NCBI RefSeq assembly: GCF_030145145.1
Contig: NZ_JAQYWD010000011.1
Span: forward strand, 62,001-126,000
Length of the DNA stretch: 64,000 nucleotides
Direction of reading: 5' to 3'
From: Desulfobacula sp.
GTDB lineage: Bacteria; Desulfobacterota; Desulfobacteria; Desulfobacterales; Desulfobacteraceae
In this document: positions 33,468 to 40,780 of the stretch, piece after piece
Layout of the letters: each line of letters starts with the position of its first letter
Position numbering within the stretch: position 1 is the stretch's first letter
Notes under the pieces: model-generated
What the model was told of the DNA's origin: nothing
The model's database searches: none
What the model saw: only the letters and a program-made list of their open reading frames with translations
Program-made: the position numbers and the translations under genes

Positions 33468-35546
33468 ATGAACGGATATGCAGGTAATATTTTAAGCATT
33501 CATCTGGGTACCCGAAGCATTACCACCATCCCCACTAAAAAATATGAGCAATGGGTGGGGGGGCACGGCATGGGATCTGCCCTGTTTTTTGATATGGTTA
33601 AAGACAAAACCATTGACGGGTTTAACCCTGAAAATGTCATTACCCTGATGAGTTCTCCCTTATGTGGCACACTGGTACCATCGGGTGCGGCCAGAACGGA
33701 AATTCAGGGTATTGGTGTTCAGTCCCTTCCCATCGGCTGGTTTACCCGGAGTAATTTTGGCGGACGATTTTCAGCCATGCTCAAATATGCCGGCTGGGAC
33801 GGTATTGCGATCCAGGGCCAGGCAGACAGCCGGGTATGGATTGATATTCGAAATCACGAAGTCAGGATCAGGGAATGCCGGGAATTGGATCTGTGGGGAA
33901 CCGATACCTGGGAATGCCAGAAAATCATCTGGAAGGATGTGGCCGGAGACGGGGCTTACGGAGACTGGGTCAAGGTCAATAAAAAAGGCGATATGACCAC
34001 CCAGCGTCCTGCGGTCCTGGCCATAGGCCCTGCAGGCGAAAACTTAAGCCGCATGGCCTGCCTGATCCATGATGCCGGCAATGGTGCAGGCCAGGGCGGT
34101 TTTGGTGCGGTATTCGGGAAAAAAGGCCTCAAAGCCATCAGCGTCATCGGTACCGGCAGTGTCAAAGTGAACGATCCAAAAGCCTTGATGAAATCCAGGC
34201 TGTGGCTGAAAGACCAGTATCAATTTGATCTGAAAAATCTTAAATTTAACACGTTTGTAATGGGGTTTCAAAGCCCGCCCGTGCCCATGGCGCTTTACCG
34301 GTATGGAAAGCCCAGGATCGGCCAAAGGCCACAGGCATGTGTGGGATGCACGGCCGGGTGCCGGGGCCGGTACGAGGATGGTATTGGAAACGAGGCCATC
34401 TGCTTCACATCCGTATTTTATTACCTGGGCAAGACCCTGTTAATCCAGCGCCAGGCGGCGGATCTCATCAACCGGTACGGTTTAAACGCCGCAGAGATGT
34501 TTGTGGGAGAGCTTTATTTAAAAAGGCTCCAGGCCAGGGGCATTATCGGAAAGGGAAAAGAAATTGACTGCCCCCTGGCGTATGAACAATACGGGGAACT
34601 GTCCTTTGCTGAGCAACTGGTGAAAGCGATTTCCTTTCGCAATGACGGCAAGGGGAATCCCCATCCCTTTGGCGATATCCTGGCAGAAGGGTTTGTCCGG
34701 GCTGCTGAAAAATGGGGCCGTCTGGAAGGAGAGAATTCTGATCTCAAAACCGGCCTTCTCCAGTTCCCCCACTGGGGGCTTCCCAGGCACAAACTGGAGA
34801 GATCCCAGCTGGACTGGGGCTACGGCACCATATTGGGTGACCGGGATATAAATGAACATTGCTTTGATATGCTAAGGGCTTTCCCAACATATTATAAACA
34901 GTCCGGTAAACCCTTACCCCCTTCCCAGGATGTGGTCCAGATCATTACCGACAAGATGGAACCCTTCCAGGGAGATATGAAAATGCTCGACTTCAGCACG
35001 GAAAACATGTACTCGGAGCATATGATCAAGCTGGTGAGCTGGCACAGGTATTATACCCGGTTCTGGAAACAGTCGGTCCAGTTATGTGATTTTCGCTGGC
35101 CTGATTTTCTAAACCTCTACGGACCAGGGCAGGCCGGTGCCACAGGCATAGCCGAACAAAGATTTTTCAATGATGTGACCGGCAAGAACTTTTCATTTCT
35201 GGATGGCATTAACCTGGGTAAAAAGATATGGAACCTGGACAATGCCATCTGGGCCCTCCAGGGCAGGCACCGGGACATGGTTCGATTTGCCGATTATATC
35301 TATACCCGTCCGGGAACAACCCCCAGCGGATACCCGGAATATATGCCAGGTATAAAAAACGGAAAGTGGGATTATGTGATAACTTCCGGAAGGCATTTTA
35401 ACCCAGATCGATTTGAAGATTTCAAGACCCGTTTTTATCGGTTCCAGGGTTGGGATGAAAACACGGGGTGTCCAACCAGAAAAACCCTTGAATCCATGGG
35501 CCTTGATAATGTCGCAGATGCGCTTGAAACGAATGAAAGAATATAG
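33468..35546 (+). CDS. aldehyde:ferredoxin oxidoreductase family protein (YdhV-like, probable tungsten or molybdenum bis-pterin enzyme)
   Basis: The 692-residue protein begins MNGYAGNILSIHLGTRSITT, the usual AOR start. It carries the pterin-binding region with PLCGTLVPSGAARTEIQG and FGGRFSAMLKYAGWDGIAIQ. AIGPAGENLSRMACLIHDAG and QGGFGAVFGKKGLKAISVIG follow at about 185-225. The 4Fe-4S cluster ligands start at CVGCTAGCRG (about 290), with a later Cys near ENTGCP as candidate fourth ligand. Members oxidise aldehydes or reduce carboxylates or other substrates, and the substrate here is unknown. It has no Tat or Sec signal. It closes the run starting with tolC at 24248. AOR-family proteins of this YdhV branch are poorly characterised. 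Confidence 0.88.
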   Translation: MNGYAGNILSIHLGTRSITTIPTKKYEQWVGGHGMGSALFFDMVKDKTIDGFNPENVITLMSSPLCGTLVPSGAARTEIQGIGVQSLPIGWFTRSNFGGRFSAMLKYAGWDGIAIQGQADSRVWIDIRNHEVRIRECRELDLWGTDTWECQKIIWKDVAGDGAYGDWVKVNKKGDMTTQRPAVLAIGPAGENLSRMACLIHDAGNGAGQGGFGAVFGKKGLKAISVIGTGSVKVNDPKALMKSRLWLKDQYQFDLKNLKFNTFVMGFQSPPVPMALYRYGKPRIGQRPQACVGCTAGCRGRYEDGIGNEAICFTSVFYYLGKTLLIQRQAADLINRYGLNAAEMFVGELYLKRLQARGIIGKGKEIDCPLAYEQYGELSFAEQLVKAISFRNDGKGNPHPFGDILAEGFVRAAEKWGRLEGENSDLKTGLLQFPHWGLPRHKLERSQLDWGYGTILGDRDINEHCFDMLRAFPTYYKQSGKPLPPSQDVVQIITDKMEPFQGDMKMLDFSTENMYSEHMIKLVSWHRYYTRFWKQSVQLCDFRWPDFLNLYGPGQAGATGIAEQRFFNDVTGKNFSFLDGINLGKKIWNLDNAIWALQGRHRDMVRFADYIYTRPGTTPSGYPEYMPGIKNGKWDYVITSGRHFNPDRFEDFKTRFYRFQGWDENTGCPTRKTLESMGLDNVADALETNERI

Positions 35547-35790
35547 ACATTCGGTAAGGGACTCGGAAATGACAGCTTTTGCCCCGTGCAGGCATTTCCT
35601 GAAAGGTCTCCGGGCAAAATTCCATTGGAGGGGTTAAAAAGATTGATCTGGCTCAAACCGGATTTAAAGGGCAAACCATACAATCAGTCAACTCTTTTTT
35701 ATTGGGTTCATCCATTGTGGAGAAACACAAAAAATGATAGACTTTCCGGGTTTCAATAAATCGAATTAAAACCTGAGAGGTCCCTGAAAA

Positions 35791-36300
35791 ATGAAAGAAA
35801 AAACAAAAGAAAATATCTACAAGGCATTTATTGGTGAAGCCAAGGCCTACTTCAGACTGCTGGCCTATGCCCGGAAAGCTGAAGAGGAAGATGTCCCCCA
35901 GATTGCTCTCCTGTTCCGGGCGATTGCCGATGCAGAAAGGGTCCATGCCACCCGTCAGTTAAACCTTGTCAAGGATCTGGTGGTAAAGGATACCGACACC
36001 AATCTTGAACTGTCCTTTCAGCGGGAAAAATCCGTGAGTGAAAACATCTACCCTGACTTCATCAAAGATGCGGAAGATGAAGGCGAAGCGGCTGCCGTGC
36101 TGGCCTTTACCCATGCCAGGGATGCGGAATCATTCCATGCAAAACTGTATGACAGGGCCATCTACCAGATGATTAAAAAAGTGGTCAAGGCCTACCAGGT
36201 GTGCCAGGTGTGCGGGTATGTCACCGACAAGAAAAAGCCGGCCAAATGTCCGGTTTGCGGCGCGCCCGAGGAATCGTTCAAAACCATCGGGGAGGAGTGA
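35791..36300 (+). CDS. rubrerythrin
   Basis: The 169-residue protein has the di-iron four-helix domain with GEAKAYFRLLAYARKAEEE, DAERVHATRQ and ARDAESFHAKLY supplying the Glu/His ligands. The C-terminal rubredoxin-like domain has CQVCGYVTDKKKPAKCPVCG (two CxxC pairs). It reduces hydrogen peroxide in the cytoplasm of anaerobes. It is separated from the AOR gene by 244 bases without an assignable gene, so it probably has its own promoter. Placement beside a redox enzyme and a metal pump fits an oxidative or metal stress theme. Confidence 0.93.
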   Translation: MKEKTKENIYKAFIGEAKAYFRLLAYARKAEEEDVPQIALLFRAIADAERVHATRQLNLVKDLVVKDTDTNLELSFQREKSVSENIYPDFIKDAEDEGEAAAVLAFTHARDAESFHAKLYDRAIYQMIKKVVKAYQVCQVCGYVTDKKKPAKCPVCGAPEESFKTIGEE

Positions 36301-36304
36301 TTCT

Positions 36305-36330
36305 GACGGGTCCCGGGGGTTGGACCCGTC
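36305..36330. terminator. GC-rich hairpin between converging genes
   Basis: GACGGGTCC (36305-36313) pairs with GGACCCGTC (36322-36330) around an 8-base loop, directly after the rubrerythrin stop and before the end of the converging membrane-protein gene. No T-run follows on either strand, so termination is possible but unproven. Confidence 0.45.
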
Positions 36331-36354
36331 CTGGGTCATGGTAATGGCATTCAG

Positions 36355-37866
36355 TTACACTGCTGTTAAAAGACTTAATAACAGCAGAACGCATCCAATT
36401 GCCTGAAAAATCTGTTTGGTCCTTTTCATGAACCGCCATGGGGGTAAAAAAAAGGCAATACTGAAACCGGCACAGACATAAAAAAACAAAAAAAACCGGG
36501 CATTATCAGGAGTCCAGGCCATGATCAAAGATACCAGATAAAAATAAACAAAAAAGACGATGGCAACCGATTTGAGCCTGCGGGGTCCTTTTAGCATGGC
36601 ATAAAATAAGGCTGGAAACACCAGAAAAAACCCCACCGGTCCGAATGAAGATATTTCCTTTGGCATCCCAGTCAAATGAAATATCTGAGCAGCACCACTT
36701 TCACCTAAAAACGGCCTTACCAAAAAATTATAAAGCGACTCCAGGGGCTGGGCAATGTTCCATTTCAACCCTCTTTCTAAAAAGATAGCGACCGGTGCTG
36801 TAACATTCATACTTTCAAAAATATACCGTATAAAATTTGCCACTGCGCCCTGTATCCCATGGGTGTTGAAAGGCAGGGTGACCATGTTACCCTGCCAGGA
36901 TCCTTTGTTGAAATGATTGGACAAAAAAAGCCAGGATTGGGAAAAAACTGCCCCTGGTACAATGGTAAAAATGGCATAGTAATTTTTTCCCAACATGCTT
37001 TTCCACGGGAGAACGCCATGCCGTCTGAACAGAACCACGCCGGACAAAACAAAAAGAATCGGCGCAAAGATCATGCTGGAAATATTGTCAGACAGGCAGA
37101 AAAAAAGTCCCAGGATTAAAAAAATGGAATCCATCAGGGTTGGCAGCTCCACCGTTCGATAAATGGCCAGAAGACAAAAAAGTGCCACGGCAACGGATAT
37201 AATTTCGCAATCCGGATATAGGGCCTGGATAACCAGACGGGGTAGGGACAGGACCAGAATGGCGGTGGTAAAGGCTGTGGGCGGCCACGAATACCGTCTG
37301 GCAAGGGCATAGGTGGAAAAACCAATGGACAGGTACGCTAAAAAAGAAAAAACGCCGGTACCGGCTCCGGATCCGAACCGTAGAAAGGTGTGGAATAAAA
37401 CAAGGTGGTTAACCGGTACAAACCCAGGAAATTCAGCCGCTTTTCCTAAAGAAAAAAATCCGGTTTTTGTATAAAGGCTTATCGTGTAAAGGTCTTTTTG
37501 GAATTCTTTTGGAATCGGCAAAAAAGTATGGATAATCATGTACAAAAAACACCCCCCCAGAAAAATGAAAGAGATGGGATTTGCAGATCCAATACTTTTT
37601 AATGTGTCAACTATGCTGAAAATGCAGGAACGATGTCTAAAAATCAGGATCAATGAAACCATGAAAAAAAAAGTTTCTCCCCATGTGGAAATGATGGAAT
37701 AGCCAGTAATAAAAGAGACCTGGTGAAGAAAAGACAATCCCATGAAAACCGAAATAATGGCATATGAAGCGGATTCTGCAAACGGATTGCCGTCCCTGCG
37801 AAACAAAAAAAACGCTGCCGTACACATGCAAAAAATTTCCACGAGAACCAGTGCAGGGATCAACAC
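36355..37866 (-). CDS. polytopic membrane protein, GT-C-like, function unknown
   Basis: The 503-residue protein has about 11-13 hydrophobic segments over its whole length. It has a soluble loop with FLPIPKEFQKDLYTISLYTK and a motif region EFPGFVPVNHLVLFHTFLRFG, reminiscent of the first luminal loop of GT-C membrane glycosyltransferases or of GlcN/Man transferase-like proteins. No canonical catalytic DD or DE motif is clear. The start is GTG at 37864-37866, overlapping the TGA of the Cys-rich gene upstream, so the two are translationally coupled. It is the last gene of the usp-HDAC operon. Function not assigned. Confidence 0.75.
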   Translation of the reverse strand: MLIPALVLVEIFCMCTAAFFLFRRDGNPFAESASYAIISVFMGLSFLHQVSFITGYSIISTWGETFFFMVSLILIFRHRSCIFSIVDTLKSIGSANPISFIFLGGCFLYMIIHTFLPIPKEFQKDLYTISLYTKTGFFSLGKAAEFPGFVPVNHLVLFHTFLRFGSGAGTGVFSFLAYLSIGFSTYALARRYSWPPTAFTTAILVLSLPRLVIQALYPDCEIISVAVALFCLLAIYRTVELPTLMDSIFLILGLFFCLSDNISSMIFAPILFVLSGVVLFRRHGVLPWKSMLGKNYYAIFTIVPGAVFSQSWLFLSNHFNKGSWQGNMVTLPFNTHGIQGAVANFIRYIFESMNVTAPVAIFLERGLKWNIAQPLESLYNFLVRPFLGESGAAQIFHLTGMPKEISSFGPVGFFLVFPALFYAMLKGPRRLKSVAIVFFVYFYLVSLIMAWTPDNARFFLFFYVCAGFSIAFFLPPWRFMKRTKQIFQAIGCVLLLLSLLTAV

Positions 37867-38204
37867 TCTTTCTGCCTTGCTCTCTGTGCTTCTTTTGCCT
37901 TGAGATGATCTCTTATTTCAATCATATAATTTTGCATATCCCGGGCAAGGATTTCACATTCCGGGCAATAGACCTTTTTGATCAGTTTGTCATGCTGTTC
38001 CAACTGGTGCCGGAACCAGGGGATATAGGGCGACCCTTTGCAAAATTTCTGTCCTGTATATTGAGCAATGGGACATCCTGTGCAGACCAGAAAATAATAG
38101 ATTCTGCAGGGCGGACAATCCAGCACGCCCCCGTCAGACCCTTTTTTATCGATAATCCGTTGCCATTTTTTCACTGCAGCGTCCATAATTTTGATTTTAT
38201 TCAT
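37860..38204 (-). CDS. small Cys-rich protein
   Basis: The 114-residue protein is soluble and basic. It has seven to eight cysteines in CPPCRIYYFLVCTGCP, a further Cys in GQKFCKGSP and YCPECEILA, followed by a C-terminal helix rich in Glu, Lys and Arg. The spacing suggests a zinc or iron-sulfur site, but the family is not one I can name. ATG 38204 (GAGGTG upstream) is preferred: the longer in-frame extension to 38336 overlaps the deacetylase gene. It lies 19 bases after the deacetylase-like gene and overlaps the membrane-protein gene, so its function is probably tied to one of them. Confidence 0.75.
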   Translation of the reverse strand: MNKIKIMDAAVKKWQRIIDKKGSDGGVLDCPPCRIYYFLVCTGCPIAQYTGQKFCKGSPYIPWFRHQLEQHDKLIKKVYCPECEILARDMQNYMIEIRDHLKAKEAQRARQKEC

Positions 38205-38223
38205 GATACCACACCTCACCAGA

Positions 38224-39273
38224 TTAACTAAAATTCCAGGAATGTTTGTGGACATCAATGCATCGACGGACAATAAAGGCCATCTTTTTTTTATCCGCTT
38301 TTGCTGCCATTGCACTGACATCACAGTGTGTAACACCCGCCATCTCCTTTAGTACCGCTTTTACCGACCCTGAAAGCGCATCGCAATGATAGCCGCCTTC
38401 AAGGGACATCACAAATTTGCCATTGCATACCGTGTCGGCGATTTTTTTAATTGAGGCTGTCATTGCTGCAAATCCTTCAGCCGTCAGCCGCATGCCCCCC
38501 ATGGGATCATCCGAATGAATATCAAACCCTGCTGAAACCAATATCAGTTCCGGTGCAAATTGTTCGGCAACCGGCGCAAGCAATTGCTCAAAAATAGCTG
38601 CGTATTCTGCGTCACCAGATCCCTTGGGAATCGGCAGATTGATGGTATATCCCTCTCCTGCACCTGAACCGGTATCGGTAAAACTGCCCGTGCCCGGAAA
38701 AAGACCGGCTTGATGGACAGAGAAAAACAACACCGTGGGATCTCTTTGAAATGCATGCTGGGTACCGTTTCCATGATGAATATCCCAGTCGATGATCAAA
38801 ATCCTGCCCAGTTTTAACCGTTCCTGTGCAAACATGGCACCCAGAACAACATGGTTGAACAGGCAATACCCCATGGCCCGGCTTTTTTCCGCGTGATGCC
38901 CCGGGGGCCGTATCAGGGCAAACGCATTTTCTATTTTTTTTGCTGCTACCAGGGATATGGCGTTTAACAGTCCGCCCGTGGCATGGAGTGCTGCTTCAAA
39001 GGTATTTTCAGATGCATGGGTATCCCCTGTAAAGGCGATGAGGCTTTTTCCCTTAGTTTCAGCGATTTTTTCAACATACTCATGGGTGTGAAAAAGAAGG
39101 ATGTCCTCTTTTGCTGCTCGTTGGGGCAGAACATCAACAAAGATATCCTGCATGTCAGGATCTGTCAGCATTGAATAGATGGATTGGAGTCTTTCAGGGG
39201 TATCCGGGCATCCCTCCCCTGGAATATGCGTTAAAAAGATGTTCCCTTTTACGATGCCGGTTCTTTTTGTCAT
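38224..39273 (-). CDS. histone deacetylase-like amidohydrolase
   Basis: The 349-residue protein has the complete class II-type deacetylase core: RPPGHHAEKSRAMGYCLFN with the paired catalytic histidines, IIDWDIHHGNGTQHAF and SAGFDIHSDDPMGGMRL with the zinc-binding Asp-His-Asp set, and SLEGGYHCDALSGSV with the GGY loop. It removes acetyl or related groups from lysine, polyamines or acetoin-type substrates. The bacterial substrate cannot be told from sequence. It is preceded 34 bases upstream by a double universal stress protein and followed by the Cys-rich protein. Confidence 0.92.
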   Translation of the reverse strand: MTKRTGIVKGNIFLTHIPGEGCPDTPERLQSIYSMLTDPDMQDIFVDVLPQRAAKEDILLFHTHEYVEKIAETKGKSLIAFTGDTHASENTFEAALHATGGLLNAISLVAAKKIENAFALIRPPGHHAEKSRAMGYCLFNHVVLGAMFAQERLKLGRILIIDWDIHHGNGTQHAFQRDPTVLFFSVHQAGLFPGTGSFTDTGSGAGEGYTINLPIPKGSGDAEYAAIFEQLLAPVAEQFAPELILVSAGFDIHSDDPMGGMRLTAEGFAAMTASIKKIADTVCNGKFVMSLEGGYHCDALSGSVKAVLKEMAGVTHCDVSAMAAKADKKKMAFIVRRCIDVHKHSWNFS

Positions 39274-39307
39274 TGTTTTTATCCAAAATTCAAATTTTAT
39301 GGGCCTG

Positions 39308-40174
39308 TCAAGTTGATTTTACGGGAATTGTCAGCACGGCACAGGGTAAATGACGCAGCAATGCTTCGGTGGTGGTGGGTATGAGCCTGCCCGGGCGATC
39401 ATCCATTCCTGCAATGATTAAATCGATGCCATGGGTTTTCGCATAAATGGCCAGCTCTTCACCGGGAACCCCCCTGAGGATATGCGTTTTAGCAGGCATC
39501 ATCTTTTTCAGCTGTAAAGACAATTTTTCTTCCAACCGTTTTTGTACGTCATCATAATGGGCAGAAGTGATGTCCACAACCGTCTCGTTCACCGGCGATT
39601 CCATGACATGGACCAAACAGATCTCGGCTGTAAATTTTTCAGAAAAGGTCATTGCAAAATTTTTCAGGTAAGCATCTGATTTTGACATTCTGCAGGCCAC
39701 CAGGATATTGAGAAACGCATCTTTTGGACGCGGGGTGTCAGAAACAATAGGGGGAATCACCAAAAAAGGCTGCAACATGGTTTGAGCCATGCGCCTTATC
39801 ACTGAACCCATAAAAAACAATTGGAATTCTGAAAACCCCTGGCTGGCTGCAAGGACCATATCTGCTTTTGATTTTTTGGCAATTTTTGCTGCTTCAAGGA
39901 CAGGATCGCCATACCGTATAAAAGATTCCCATCTGATATCAAAGGGCGCCATTATTTTTTTTATTTTTTCCCGGGCTGCCGCTATCTTTTCTTCTTTTTC
40001 ACCGCCTCTTTCGAACTCAATTTGCCGGGCAACGGAATCGAGGGGAGGGGGGATCGCATGAAACACTGAAAAAGAAGCGTCAAGCCTCAGACAAAGGTCG
40101 ACTCCCCAGGACAGAAAGCGGTCTGAAAATTTTGATAAGTCGGTTGCGCAAAGTATTTTTTTTATCTGTTGCAT
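39308..40174 (-). CDS. double-domain universal stress protein
   Basis: The 288-residue protein carries two Usp domains. The first begins IKKILCATDLSKFSDRFL and has the region ADMVLAASQGFSEFQLFFMGSV, in the place of the G2xG9xGS ATP loop. The second begins LNILVACRMSKSDAYLKNF and ends DLIIAGMDDRPGRLIPTTTEA then LLRHLPCAVLTI. It is a soluble nucleotide-binding or signalling protein. It is the first gene of a minus-strand operon (usp, deacetylase, Cys-rich, membrane protein). GGAG lies 8 bases before the ATG. Confidence 0.9.
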   Translation of the reverse strand: MQQIKKILCATDLSKFSDRFLSWGVDLCLRLDASFSVFHAIPPPLDSVARQIEFERGGEKEEKIAAAREKIKKIMAPFDIRWESFIRYGDPVLEAAKIAKKSKADMVLAASQGFSEFQLFFMGSVIRRMAQTMLQPFLVIPPIVSDTPRPKDAFLNILVACRMSKSDAYLKNFAMTFSEKFTAEICLVHVMESPVNETVVDITSAHYDDVQKRLEEKLSLQLKKMMPAKTHILRGVPGEELAIYAKTHGIDLIIAGMDDRPGRLIPTTTEALLRHLPCAVLTIPVKST

Positions 40175-40780
40175 GCATCCACTCCATATGTGTGTCAGCC
40201 GGTTGTCCTATCGTTACGTTTGAACAGACTAATTTCAGCTGCAGAAAGCGTGTCATAAACCGGAGCGTTTCCAAACCATAAAACCGCATGGACACTTTTG
40301 AAGGTCAGATGAATCTCAAATACCATCAGCTTACACCAAATTGGGATGCAAGACAAATCATAATGGTTTTTTTCGAATCGTCCTTTATATGACCCTGTTG
40401 AAAGGGAATCCCCCTAAAAAAATGGACATTACGTCACGGCATTTTTGGAAAACCATGAATTTTAGTTGATGGTTTTGATGCCGGTCAGGTTCACGTATAT
40501 CTTCTGGACGATGTAATAATATTTTACATCTTGTAAACACTTGATCCATTCTTCCGTTATTTTGAGATTGCTGTATGTATTACCGGTTGTCCATTCGGGC
40601 GGTGTCAGGCCGGTGGCCTCTTAAATCTTTTTTTTACTTGTTCAGGTATATAATTTGCTAATCATAAAACGTAAGGCAAACAAAATAACACCATTAACAG
40701 GGGCGGTTCATAATACATCTGTCTTCCTCAAACGTGTTAAAGACGTTAACTCTGCCTGAATATTTAGAAGGAGCTCTCAA
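40175..40780. promoter_or_regulatory. 606-base divergent intergenic region
   Basis: This spacer separates the minus-strand usp operon from the plus-strand molybdoenzyme operon and holds no recognisable gene. Near the plus-strand operon, GGCCGGTGGCC then a run of eight T (40611-40635) forms a short hairpin with T-tract. TATAAT at 40649-40654 could be a -10 box, though no good -35 lies 17 bases upstream. The space is large enough for several regulator sites. None was identified with confidence. Confidence 0.4.

Noticed and set aside
33468-35546. Reading the AOR-family gene as BamB, the benzoyl-CoA reductase subunit
   Set aside because: It is paired with a four-cluster Tat-signal Fe-S protein and lies in a metal-efflux operon, with no bamC-I neighbours; the YdhV/YdhY pattern fits better.
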